In this document: piece after piece, positions 1-7,616 of the stretch
How the letters are laid out: every line of letters starts with the position of its first letter
Position numbering within the stretch: the first letter of the stretch is position 1
DNA from: CAYTLQ01 sp964438715
GTDB taxonomy: Bacteria; Bacteroidota; Ignavibacteria; Ignavibacteriales; Ignavibacteriaceae
Direction of reading: 5' to 3'
Assembly (NCBI GenBank): GCA_964438715.1
Contig: CAYTLQ010000349.1
Location: 1-15,491 of the forward strand
Length of the DNA stretch: 15,491 bases
Position numbers and translations under genes: made by a program
Notes under the pieces: model-generated
Told to the model about the DNA's origin: nothing
Database searches by the model: none
The model's input: the letters and a program-made list of their open reading frames with translations, nothing else

Positions 1-53
1 ACGGCATACGAGCTCTAGTACGGTCTCGTGGGCTCGGAGATGTGTATAAGAGA
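1..53 (+). other. Illumina Nextera P7/i7 adapter (non-biological sequence)
   Basis: Bases 1-14 match the inner end of the P7 flow-cell primer with one mismatch at base 13. Bases 15-22 are CTAGTACG, which I recall as the adapter-orientation i7 index N702. Bases 23-53 match the Nextera read-2 transposase adapter, ending in the mosaic-end sequence whose last bases (expected CAG) are scrambled at 54-56. It is library construct fused to the contig end, not genomic DNA. The urocanase reading frame stays sensible up to about base 55, which places the junction there. Confidence 0.97.
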
Positions 54-1621
54 ACGCCCATTCCCGGGTCATATGTTAATACCCTTTCGAGTCTTTTTTC
101 TGCTTCCGGTGTACCATCTGCAACTACTACCATACCTGCATGAATAGAATTGCCGATACCAACTCCTCCGCCATGATGCACTGAAACCCAGGAAGCGCCG
201 CCAATTGAATTTAAGAGAGCATTCAAAATTGGCCAATCAGCAATAGCATCACTCCCGTCAAGCATGCCCTCGGTTTCACGATAAGGGGAAGCAACAGAAC
301 CACAATCCAAATGATCGCGGCCAATGACTATTGGTGCGGAAACTTTTCCTTCTGCCACAAGCTTGTTAAAAATTAATCCCATTTTTGCCCGCTCACCATA
401 ACCAAGCCAGCATATTCTTGCAGGGAGCCCCTGAAAATGTACTTTTTGCTTTGCCATAGTTAGCCAATTGTGTAAAGCAGTATTTTCCGGAAACGCATTT
501 TTCACTGCTTCATCAGTAATATAAATATCCTCAGGGTCACCACTCAGAGCAGCCCAGCGAAATGGCCCTTTTCCATCACAAAATAAAGGACGGATAAACT
601 CCGGTACAAATCCGGGAATATCGAATGCATTTTCCACACCGTTTGCCTTTGCTTCACCGCGAATATTATTTCCATAGTCGAAGGTTACGGCGCCTTGTTT
701 CTGAAACTCCAGCATTGCCTGAAGATGAGTTACAATAGTCATCTTTGCTTTATGAATATACTCCTGCGGATTTTCCACGCGTAACCGGATTGCCTCTTCG
801 AGACTCATACCCATCGGCACATATCCGTTCAAAGTATCGTGAGCTGATGTCTGGTCGGTAAGTATATCAGGTATAACTTGTCGCCTCAGCAGTTCAGGCA
901 GAATCTCACCCGCATTTCCTACAAGACCAACACTTAATGCAATTTTATTTTTCTTGGCATCAAGAACAAGGGAAACGGCTTCATCAAGATTGTATGTTAT
1001 CCTATCTATATATCCGGTTTCTAATCTTTTCTGAATTCTTGCAGGATCAACATCAATTCCGAGGAATGCTGCCCCGTTCATGGTAGCGGCTAATGGTTGA
1101 GCTCCGCCCATACCACCAAGTCCTGCAGTTACTATCAACTTGCCTTTCAGATCACCGTTGAAATACTTTCTTCCACACTCAGCAAATGTTTCATAAGTAC
1201 CTTGCAAAATTCCCTGAGTACCGATATAAATCCAACTACCCGCTGTCATCTGCCCATACATAATCAGACCGAGTTGCTCCAATCGCCTGAATTCATCCCA
1301 GGTTCCCCATCGCGGAACTAGCATACTGTTGGAAATAATTACTCGTGGTGCATCAGAATGCGTACGGAAAATTCCAACCGGTTTTCCGGACTGCACAAGC
1401 AGAGTTTCATCATTTTCCAGATTCTTCAGCGACTCCACTATCGCATCAAATGCCTGCCAGTTTCTTGCGGCTTTACCAATACCTCCATAAACTACAAGAT
1501 CCTCAGGGCGTTCCGCCACTTCAGGGTCGAGATTATTACACAACATACGCAGAGCTGCTTCCTGAATCCACCCTTTACAGGTTATTTCTTTACCACGCGG
1601 AGATCTGATTACTCTTTTCAT
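54..1621 (-). CDS. hutU: Urocanate hydratase (urocanase), 3' end missing
   Basis: It converts urocanate to 4-imidazolone-5-propionate, the second step of histidine degradation, using tightly bound NAD+; it is cytosolic. I translated it from the ATG at 1621; the frame stays open to the adapter, giving about 522 residues. Visible marks: the N-terminal KGWIQEAALRMLCNNLDPE block, an NAD-binding glycine-rich stretch AGLGGMGGAQP near residue 166, and the urocanase signature FQGLPARICWLGYG with the conserved Cys at about 404. Family members are about 550 residues, so roughly 30 C-terminal residues are missing. The break coincides with the adapter, so it is technical. The start lies 16 bases after the stop of the 111-residue unknown, suggesting co-transcription; only a weak Shine-Dalgarno site is seen. 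Neighbouring hutH or hutI are not in the window and could lie beyond the lost end. Confidence 0.96.
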
Positions 1622-1637
1622 ATACAAAATCTTACTG

Positions 1638-1973
1638 TTAATTTTTGAAATAGTCGTTATATATGGAAGTATAATTTGTCAACAGCGATTTATAGATCCA
1701 TTTCTTAAAGAACCAGCTTTTTGCCATTTCTTTTTTTAGGAAATTTATATTTAACTGCAATTGTTCACCGAGTTGGGTAGCCTCATCCTTTGTTAACTTT
1801 ATTGTATCTTCGGTTGTTTTTAATTTTTCCTGAATAGAAGTAAAGGCACGCTCAATACGAAATAACTCATTTTTCCCGGCTGTTTGTTTTAGAATCTGTG
1901 TGCAAAAAGCTGAGAGAACTCTTTTTTCATTTTTATCAAATTCGTAGTTATAATTCTTAAATCCTTTTTTCAT
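1638..1973 (-). CDS. Hypothetical 111-residue helical protein
   Basis: I do not recognise a family. The protein is rich in Lys, Glu and Gln. Its middle, about residues 30-85, looks strongly helical and could form a coiled coil. The C-terminus, about residues 86-111, is rich in Trp, Tyr and Phe with basic residues and might touch a membrane surface. There is no signal peptide and no transmembrane stretch; its single Cys is at residue 24. It sits 25 bases after the adenosine deaminase stop and 16 bases before hutU on the same strand, the spacing expected within an operon, which is the main reason to believe it. An AAGGAT sequence about 12 bases upstream of the ATG is a possible ribosome site. 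Confidence 0.6.
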   Translation of the reverse strand: MKKGFKNYNYEFDKNEKRVLSAFCTQILKQTAGKNELFRIERAFTSIQEKLKTTEDTIKLTKDEATQLGEQLQLNINFLKKEMAKSWFFKKWIYKSLLTNYTSIYNDYFKN

Positions 1974-1998
1974 CAGTTACTTTTATCCTTATTGTGAA

Positions 1999-3111
1999 TT
2001 AATTCGTTAGTTGTTCCCGTGCAGTTTGAAAACCGGGTTTAATTATATTATAGATGTAATGAAGGCGTTCGTCATACGGTATAAATGCCGATTTCATAGC
2101 ATTTATCATTAGTTTTTCTATATCATCAAGCGTTAAGTGAAAGTACTCCATTGCAAGACGACACTCATTTGTGAGAGTTGTTTTACTCATCAGCCTGTCA
2201 TCGGTATTAAGACACAGTCTAAATTTCGATTTATAAAGCACCCCAAAAGGATGACTTTCAAGTGATGGCACTGCTCCTGTGTGCAGATTACTTAACAAAC
2301 AAATCTCAATTGGTATTCGTTTATCAAGAATGTATTGCGCCAATTCTCCCAACCCTACTACATTTCCACCATTATCTAAAGTTATATCGTCAATTATCCG
2401 CGTTCCATGACCAATGCGATGAGCGCCGCACCACTGAATTGCCTGCCATATTGACTCTTTCCCGAATGCCTCTCCGGCATGTATTGTAATGTTAAAATTA
2501 GAGCGTTGAATAAACTGAAATGCATCGATGTGTTTTTTCGGCGGATAGCCTCCCTCCTCCCCTGCAAGGTCGAATCCAACAACACCCTGATTACGGTAAT
2601 TCACAGCTAGTTCAGCAATTTCAAGAGTGTTTTTCATATTTCTCATTCCGCATAGAATCAGTCCGTAACCTATGCCAAAATCCTTTTTACCTTTTTCGAG
2701 CCCTTCCAATACCGATTGAATTACATCATCATAATACAGACCTTTTTGCGTATGAAAAACAGGAGCAAACCGGGTTTCGACATAACAAACCCCATCATTT
2801 TTCATATCCTCCATCATCTCATAAGCTACTCGTATCAAACCCTCACGCGTTTGCATCACCGCCGTTGTATGTTCAAATCCCTCAAGAAATTCTACAAGAC
2901 TGCCGCGTACAGCTCCTCTGTGGAACCACTCAGCTAACTCACCCGCATCGTGCGTAGGAAGTTTTTTATATTTTAACTCTTTGGCAAGGTCAATAATTGT
3001 TTCCGCTCTCAATCCGCCATCAAGGTGGTCGTGGAGAAGAACCTTTGGTACTTTGGGTAATAAATCTATGGCTTTCAAGTTACCTCTTTTTTTTACATCA
3101 AAAATATCCAT
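1999..3111 (-). CDS. add: Adenosine deaminase
   Basis: It hydrolyses adenosine and deoxyadenosine to inosine and deoxyinosine plus ammonia in purine salvage; it is a cytosolic zinc enzyme of the amidohydrolase superfamily. All key residues are visible: zinc ligands His27 and His29 in LLHDHLDGGLR, His211 in ITIHAGEAFG with catalytic Glu214, His235 in RIGHGTR, and Asp304 followed by Asp305 in CLNTDDRLMS. The 370-residue length fits the family. The LNTDDRLMS wording resembles the actinobacterial-type branch rather than the E. coli LNTDDP form. The ATG start leaves the usual short lead before the first motif. The 82-base gap to the NAT gene holds a small hairpin at 3121-3138 and possibly a separate promoter; no strong Shine-Dalgarno site is seen. 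Confidence 0.95.
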   Translation of the reverse strand: MDIFDVKKRGNLKAIDLLPKVPKVLLHDHLDGGLRAETIIDLAKELKYKKLPTHDAGELAEWFHRGAVRGSLVEFLEGFEHTTAVMQTREGLIRVAYEMMEDMKNDGVCYVETRFAPVFHTQKGLYYDDVIQSVLEGLEKGKKDFGIGYGLILCGMRNMKNTLEIAELAVNYRNQGVVGFDLAGEEGGYPPKKHIDAFQFIQRSNFNITIHAGEAFGKESIWQAIQWCGAHRIGHGTRIIDDITLDNGGNVVGLGELAQYILDKRIPIEICLLSNLHTGAVPSLESHPFGVLYKSKFRLCLNTDDRLMSKTTLTNECRLAMEYFHLTLDDIEKLMINAMKSAFIPYDERLHYIYNIIKPGFQTAREQLTN

Positions 3112-3120
3112 TTTTAAACT

Positions 3121-3138
3121 TGCCTCAAAGATCAGGCA
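3121..3138 (-). promoter_or_regulatory. Small hairpin in the leader of the adenosine deaminase gene
   Basis: A perfect 5-bp stem (TGCCT/AGGCA) with an 8-base loop ends 10 bases upstream of the add ATG. No U-run follows it, so it does not look like an intrinsic terminator. It might affect translation or mRNA processing between nat and add, but a 5-bp stem can occur by chance. Confidence 0.25.
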
Positions 3139-3193
3139 TAACTAATGCACGGTAAAAATCGGGATATACTATAATGCGAGGTTTTTTGCTCCC

Positions 3194-3985
3194 TTAACAT
3201 CTATTGATTTCTTTTATTGAGAAATACCGTCTCAGATACTCAATAAATTCCGCTTCATTCTTAAGAGTATAACTTAGTATTTCTTTATTTCCTTCAGTAA
3301 TTTTAAATAGTTCTCCTGATATAGTCATCCTTCCTTTTTCCGTCGGCAGACTAATGAGCCTTTTTTGAGTGAAGTGAGATTCAGGGCTTTGTTGATGATA
3401 GAAACACATGCCTGTAAACTCGTGTATCTGCCTTGGTATTGTAGTGAATATGTATTCCGGTAAGTAGCCCGCTTCTGATTTTTTTACAATCTGCAGGTAT
3501 TGCTCATCATATTTTTTTACAACAAATTCACCCCGTTCATCAATCTGCAATCTATCGTATTCAATTATTATCGGCGCAAAGGAAAACTCGCCAAATCCAA
3601 CATCAACAAGATATTCACGCGAGCCGAGAGTAACGATGATTGCCATGTGATCATATTCGGGGCCGTATGTTTGTTCACGGGAGTTAAATACTCGTGCAGA
3701 AATAATTTTTGCCGAAAAACCCAAGGCGATGAGAAGATGATAAAACAGTGTATTTAGCTCATAGCAGAAAACTCCCCTGCTCGATAGTACAATCTTTCGA
3801 TATATATTCTGAATTTCTAAAGAAATAGGAAAAGAGTAATGTATGTCTAAGTTTTCAAAGGGAACTGTAAGTAAGTGGCATTTCTGTAACTGAGCCAAAG
3901 TAAGTAAAGATGGTTCATACGGACCTGTAAAACCAATTCTCAGCAGATAGTGCTGTATTTGCTCAGTAGTTAATTCGGAAGTCAA
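3194..3985 (-). CDS. nat: Arylamine N-acetyltransferase (NAT family)
   Basis: Family members transfer acetyl or other acyl groups from CoA thioesters to arylamines or hydrazines through an acyl-cysteine intermediate; some build amide bonds in biosynthesis. The catalytic triad is visible: Cys74 in RGVFCYELN (the usual RGG reads RGV), His113 in DHMAIIV and Asp128 in YLVDVGFG. The N-terminal LLRIGFTGPYEPS and VPFENLDIH blocks are also typical, and 263 residues is normal. There is no ATG before the catalytic Cys. TTG at 3985 gives the expected N-terminal length; ATT at 3988 is the only nearby alternative. The frame is the same as that of the upstream deacylase and opens right after its TAA stop at 4007, with no good Shine-Dalgarno site. 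Translation therefore probably depends on reinitiation after the deacylase. Confidence 0.93.
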   Translation of the reverse strand: MTSELTTEQIQHYLLRIGFTGPYEPSLLTLAQLQKCHLLTVPFENLDIHYSFPISLEIQNIYRKIVLSSRGVFCYELNTLFYHLLIALGFSAKIISARVFNSREQTYGPEYDHMAIIVTLGSREYLVDVGFGEFSFAPIIIEYDRLQIDERGEFVVKKYDEQYLQIVKKSEAGYLPEYIFTTIPRQIHEFTGMCFYHQQSPESHFTQKRLISLPTEKGRMTISGELFKITEGNKEILSYTLKNEAEFIEYLRRYFSIKEINRC

Positions 3986-4006
3986 AATAAAATTCGTAGG
4001 CTTACT

Positions 4007-5692
4007 TTAACTTCGCAGTATCTTTCCGGGCAACTCACCGGTATGCTCCCCTAAATCAATCACTACTTTTCCATTCACAATTACATAGGGGAGTCCATCA
4101 GGGTATTGATGTGACTCGGTAAATGTTGCACGATCCTGTATCCGGTTATAATCAAATATTACAATATCAGCCGCATACCCTTCGGTTAATTTCCCTCTGT
4201 CTTTCAGTCCTGCTTTTTCGGCCGGCATAAGAGTCATTTTTTTTATCATCTCCGGTAAAGTACAAACTTTTCGTTCACGCACATATCGGGCAATAGCACG
4301 AGGAAAAGTTCCATAAGCACGGGGATGAGCAATATTTTTGTTCATCGGCGGGTATGGTGCATGTGAACCGGCATCCGACGAAATCATAACACGCGGATGT
4401 GCAATAATTTTTTCAGTAGATTTCTCCTCCATGCCAAAGCCCATCATCATTGCAGAGTTCTCCGAGCCAATAACTATAAAAACACATGCGTCATAGGGCT
4501 CCATACCAAGTTCTTCTGAAAGTTGTAATATGGTTTTCCCCTGATATTGTTTCAACTCTTTCTTTCCGATTGATGAAACAAGCACCCCATTCCAGCCACC
4601 ATCGAGATTTGAAACTTTTTTTTCTGCATATTCTTTTATCGACGCAGAGAGAGACTTATCCTTCAAACGATTAAGAAATGCTTCTGTTCCACCATCCCGC
4701 GACCATAACGGAAAGAGCGAAGAAAGATCGGTGTGATAAGCAACATAAGTATATCGGTCTGCATGAACCTCAATATCGTTTGCGGCATTGTCAATCAGAG
4801 CAAGTGCTTCATCTGCTTTTTCCCAGTTCGATTTGCCGGAAACTTTTAGATGAGCAATAAGTAAACGCGCCTCAGCCCTTTTTGCAATTTCAATAGCTTC
4901 TTTAATAGCGTCAAGAACATAATTATCTTCATTACGCATATGGGTAGAATAAAGCCGGTATTTACGCGGTGCGGCTGATAGCACTTTTACTAATTCATCG
5001 GTATCAGCAAAACTTCCGGGCGTGTACTCAAGTCCGCTGGAAACACCAATTGCCCCTTGTGCAATTGCTTTCATTACTTCATCCTGCATCCGTGCTATCT
5101 CGTCTGTTGTAGCCTTGCGGTTATCTAATCCAATCACATATTCTCTTACGGTTCCCAACCCCACCATGGTAGCTAAGTTAACGGCGAATCTGCGTTGTTC
5201 AAGATCGTCGAGAAAATCCTTTATTTCAAACCATTTAAACTCTTCGTTAAATTCAGTATAAAAACTTCTTTCGCGTAAGTGCTGTTCCGGCCCGCCACAA
5301 GGTCCCCAGGAGAACCCATCCTGTCCGGTAATTTCAGTAGTCACTCCTTGCCGTATTTTACTTTCTGCTTTCGGATTTAAGAGTAAATCAGAATCGGTAT
5401 GGGAGTGAATATCCACAAAACCCGGAGTAACATATAAACCAGATGCATCAATTACTTTTATTCCCTCTTCTTCCTGTAATTTCCCGATAGCTCTGATATA
5501 ACCATCCTTTATGCCTATATCGGCTTGATATGCTTCTCTTCCGGTGCCATCGAGAATTTTACCGTTACGAATAATTATATCGAAATTACGGTCAAAGGAA
5601 AAAAGGACTTTTCCGGTAAAGCCCGTTAATACTATACCTGCACCTACAGCGCCGGTCAATTCTATGAATTGTCTTCGTGTAATTCCACTCAT
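4007..5692 (-). CDS. Tat-exported N-acyl-D-amino-acid deacylase (D-aminoacylase-like amidohydrolase)
   Basis: It is predicted to hydrolyse N-acyl-D-amino acids to free D-amino acids and a carboxylic acid. The N-terminus carries a twin-arginine signal (ITRRQFIEL at residues 4-12, then a hydrophobic stretch to about 26), so the folded enzyme should act outside the cytoplasm or be anchored to the membrane. The amidohydrolase core shows His96 and His98 in DIHSH, His251 (STHMR), His281 (IAHLK) and Asp440 in SSDAGSH, plus HPRAYGTFPR at 456-465, typical of this subfamily. The position of the D-aminoacylase Cys metal ligand (NCGFS in characterised enzymes) reads QDGFS here, Asp125 replacing Cys, so metal binding and substrate may differ. 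A GGAG site 6 bases before the ATG supports the start. It lies 11 bases after the MarC gene and is followed by nat. Confidence 0.9.
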   Translation of the reverse strand: MSGITRRQFIELTGAVGAGIVLTGFTGKVLFSFDRNFDIIIRNGKILDGTGREAYQADIGIKDGYIRAIGKLQEEEGIKVIDASGLYVTPGFVDIHSHTDSDLLLNPKAESKIRQGVTTEITGQDGFSWGPCGGPEQHLRERSFYTEFNEEFKWFEIKDFLDDLEQRRFAVNLATMVGLGTVREYVIGLDNRKATTDEIARMQDEVMKAIAQGAIGVSSGLEYTPGSFADTDELVKVLSAAPRKYRLYSTHMRNEDNYVLDAIKEAIEIAKRAEARLLIAHLKVSGKSNWEKADEALALIDNAANDIEVHADRYTYVAYHTDLSSLFPLWSRDGGTEAFLNRLKDKSLSASIKEYAEKKVSNLDGGWNGVLVSSIGKKELKQYQGKTILQLSEELGMEPYDACVFIVIGSENSAMMMGFGMEEKSTEKIIAHPRVMISSDAGSHAPYPPMNKNIAHPRAYGTFPRAIARYVRERKVCTLPEMIKKMTLMPAEKAGLKDRGKLTEGYAADIVIFDYNRIQDRATFTESHQYPDGLPYVIVNGKVVIDLGEHTGELPGKILRS

Positions 5693-5703
5693 ATATTTCT
5701 CCG

Positions 5704-6336
5704 TTACTTAAACAGCGCTTTCACATGATATCGTAAACCCGCAAAAAGAAATTCTACAGCAATTACCATAACAATAAGTCCCATTATCCTTGTAAGTACC
5801 TTATTGCCACTCTCACCGAGAAATTTCATTACTTTTCGGGAGCCAAGTAAAAATAATAAGGTTACCACACTTACTATTAATATTGCAGCAACTACGATAA
5901 GTTTTTGAATAATAGTTTGAGAATCTTTCATAAGAATTATTGCGATTGTCATTGCTCCGGGACCACAAATAAGTGGAATCCCGAGAGGAGTTATTGCAAT
6001 ATCACGAGCAAATTCTTTTTCTGTTTGTGTATCGGCTTTCGTGCGCATAATACGAGCCTGAAGCATATCGTAACCGGCCATAAAAAAGATAATACCGCCA
6101 ACAATACGAAGACTATGAACAGAAATATTGAAAAAATCGAAAATGAACTTTCCGGTGAATGCAAAAATTAACATTGTAAGCAGTGCGGTTAAAACGGCAC
6201 GGGCTGCAGTCTTCTTCGCTACCACAGCATCCATCTGAGCTGTCATAGTGTTATAAATCGGAATAACACCCAGAGGGTTAACCATAGTGAAGAATGAAGT
6301 AAATGCCAATAGAAAAAATTCCAAATGAACCTGCAT
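5704..6336 (-). CDS. MarC-family integral membrane protein
   Basis: This is a 210-residue inner-membrane protein with six likely membrane helices (about 5-25, 46-66, 76-94, 115-135, 144-165 and 181-201). Family marks are VNPLGVIPIY near the first helix, the related ITPLGIPLICGPGAM at about 115-129 (the two half-repeats of the fold), and MGLIVMVIAVEFLFAGL near the end. The molecular function of the family is not established; the old link of E. coli MarC to multiple antibiotic resistance was not upheld. An AAAGG site 7 bases before the ATG supports the start. It ends 11 bases before the deacylase start, so the two are probably co-transcribed. A palindrome at 6356-6373 lies in its leader. Confidence 0.93.
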   Translation of the reverse strand: MQVHLEFFLLAFTSFFTMVNPLGVIPIYNTMTAQMDAVVAKKTAARAVLTALLTMLIFAFTGKFIFDFFNISVHSLRIVGGIIFFMAGYDMLQARIMRTKADTQTEKEFARDIAITPLGIPLICGPGAMTIAIILMKDSQTIIQKLIVVAAILIVSVVTLLFLLGSRKVMKFLGESGNKVLTRIMGLIVMVIAVEFLFAGLRYHVKALFK

Positions 6337-6355
6337 GTAACACCTTTCTTTTCAA

Positions 6356-6373
6356 TACTCTTGCAAGAGAGTA
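6356..6373 (-). promoter_or_regulatory. Palindrome/hairpin in the leader of the MarC-family gene
   Basis: The 64 bases between the LtrA and MarC genes contain a perfect 12-base palindrome, CTCTTGCAAGAG, at 6358-6369. It overlaps an alternative 6-bp stem (TACTCT/AGAGTA, 6-base loop) over 6356-6373. It is 19 bases upstream of the MarC ATG and has no following U-run. It could be an operator or a leader hairpin; no regulator is identified. Confidence 0.35.
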
Positions 6374-6400
6374 ACTCAGAGAAATTTTACAGCGCAAAAA

Positions 6401-7540
6401 TTATTCTTTTTTCCGGAACCAAACAAAAGCGCCGTATCCCATTTGCAACAAAAGAAGTGACGCCAGAAGCAGTAAAACCGTAAAAACACTACCGGAAAAG
6501 AATAGCACATAACAGAACATAATTGTTCCGGCGATAAACCTCATAAGCGGACTGACTATTTTATGTGCGGGGTCATTCTCACTCTTCTCAAGTGTAAGTT
6601 CCAGAAAAGTAAGCGCAAAAAATGCAACAGCGCCTGCTGAAGCAATAAGTACAGCAGTAAGTGTCACTTCATCTGAATTTGAGAGAGCAATCAGATTTTT
6701 AGTTGCCGCTCCTATAGCGGCAAGACTTGCCGCCAATGGAAAATGAAGATACGACCACAGGATATTGGAAAGTACAGTTTTTCTGGGGTAAAGCCTGCTT
6801 ATATAATCAAAATATAGCCACCAAAACCCAAAACCGATAAATATTCCCAACCCCGCTTTCAGCAATACATCGGAGGTAAATTCTTGCCGCCCCGCTAAAC
6901 CGTTTATTACTCCCGCCGCCGACTCACCCAAAACTATGATTATCAACAGTCCAAACCGCTCAGGTAGTCTGGATGTACTAAGGCGTGGAAATTTTGCCTG
7001 TTCCTTCAATGTAAACCATGGGGTAATAAGGTCAAGCAATAGTCCTGCTCCCCATAGTACAAAACGCATTTTCTCTTCGAAGAATAAAGAAATTCCAAAC
7101 AGCGCTATTGAGGAAAAAAATCCTAAGGAGAATATTTTACCTACCGGACGGAATAACGGCACCAAAACTGTTGCTCTCAACCACAGTAACGAAATAATTA
7201 GTCTTCCTGACATATACGAGAGAGCAAAACCGGCAGAATTTGCACCTAAGCCATCGTGTACAAAAACCGCAAGACCGGCGACAGGAAAAAGCTTCAGGAA
7301 AAAGAATATTCTGTTTTCCAGCCCTTCAGTTTCAAAGCGTTCATTATAGTATGTAGAACCTATCCATACCCACCAGACTGCGACAAATAAGAACAGAAAT
7401 GAGAAAACCCCTGTCCACGAGATATGTGCCACCAACTCATGTGAAAGCCGAGAAATAATTACAACAAAAAACAAATCGTAAAACAACTCCAGCCAGCTTA
7501 CACGGCGATGTTTTGCTTCCTCTTCATCAGTGCGGAGCAC
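6401..7540 (-). CDS. LtrA-family (low temperature requirement A) multipass membrane protein
   Basis: The family signature RRVSWLELFYDLFFVVI sits at residues 12-28, followed by about nine hydrophobic segments, including LPERFGLLIIIVLGES at 192-207 and WSYLHFPLAASLAAIGAA at 262-279, both typical of LtrA proteins. The biochemical role is unknown; the founding gene was linked to growth at low temperature in Listeria. Coordinates use the GTG at 7540, the first conventional start. The frame is open further upstream and reads SKYQIWQKP before VLRTDEEE, which resembles the usual family N-terminus. An ATA at 7570 has a GGAG 8 bases before it. The true protein may therefore be 10 residues longer and start at ATA, or the base may be an error for ATG. 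No Shine-Dalgarno site precedes the GTG. Confidence 0.9.
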   Translation of the reverse strand: MLRTDEEEAKHRRVSWLELFYDLFFVVIISRLSHELVAHISWTGVFSFLFLFVAVWWVWIGSTYYNERFETEGLENRIFFFLKLFPVAGLAVFVHDGLGANSAGFALSYMSGRLIISLLWLRATVLVPLFRPVGKIFSLGFFSSIALFGISLFFEEKMRFVLWGAGLLLDLITPWFTLKEQAKFPRLSTSRLPERFGLLIIIVLGESAAGVINGLAGRQEFTSDVLLKAGLGIFIGFGFWWLYFDYISRLYPRKTVLSNILWSYLHFPLAASLAAIGAATKNLIALSNSDEVTLTAVLIASAGAVAFFALTFLELTLEKSENDPAHKIVSPLMRFIAGTIMFCYVLFFSGSVFTVLLLLASLLLLQMGYGAFVWFRKKE

Positions 7541-7582
7541 CGGTTTTTGCCAAATCTGATATTTTGATATATTTTATTCTCC
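7541..7582 (-). promoter_or_regulatory. Shine-Dalgarno site and probable 5' extension of the LtrA-family gene
   Basis: On the minus strand, GGAG at 7582-7579 is followed by 8 bases and then an open frame ATA-TCA-AAA-TAT-CAG-ATT-TGG-CAA-AAA-CCG running into the GTG at 7540. An in-frame TAA lies just upstream, so the extension can be at most 11 codons. The family-like wording WQKPVLRTDEEE plus the well-spaced GGAG argues that translation begins at 7570. Confidence 0.55.
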
Positions 7583-7616
7583 AAATCCTATATCTCGCAA
7601 ATAACAGTGATATTTT

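Noticed and set aside
54..1621. Possible frameshift in hutU
   Set aside because: The codon phase is the same at the start (1621), the glycine-rich motif (1123), the active-site Cys (412) and near the end (121), so no shift is present.
1097..1648. Three plus-strand open frames (1097-1321, 1345-1608, 1358-1648)
   Set aside because: They lie antisense to urocanase, whose protein is clearly recognisable; the plus-strand translations have no family features.
2520..2957. 145-residue plus-strand open frame
   Set aside because: It is antisense to adenosine deaminase with all its catalytic motifs intact; the translation is low-information and has no ribosome site.
4007..4009. Deacylase stop codon as an error, giving a deacylase-NAT fusion
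   Set aside because: The deacylase ends with the HTGELPGK-type tail usual for its family, so the stop looks genuine; kept only as a readthrough possibility.
6936..7349. 137-residue plus-strand open frame
   Set aside because: It is a shadow of the LtrA-family gene; its composition mirrors the antisense of membrane helices.
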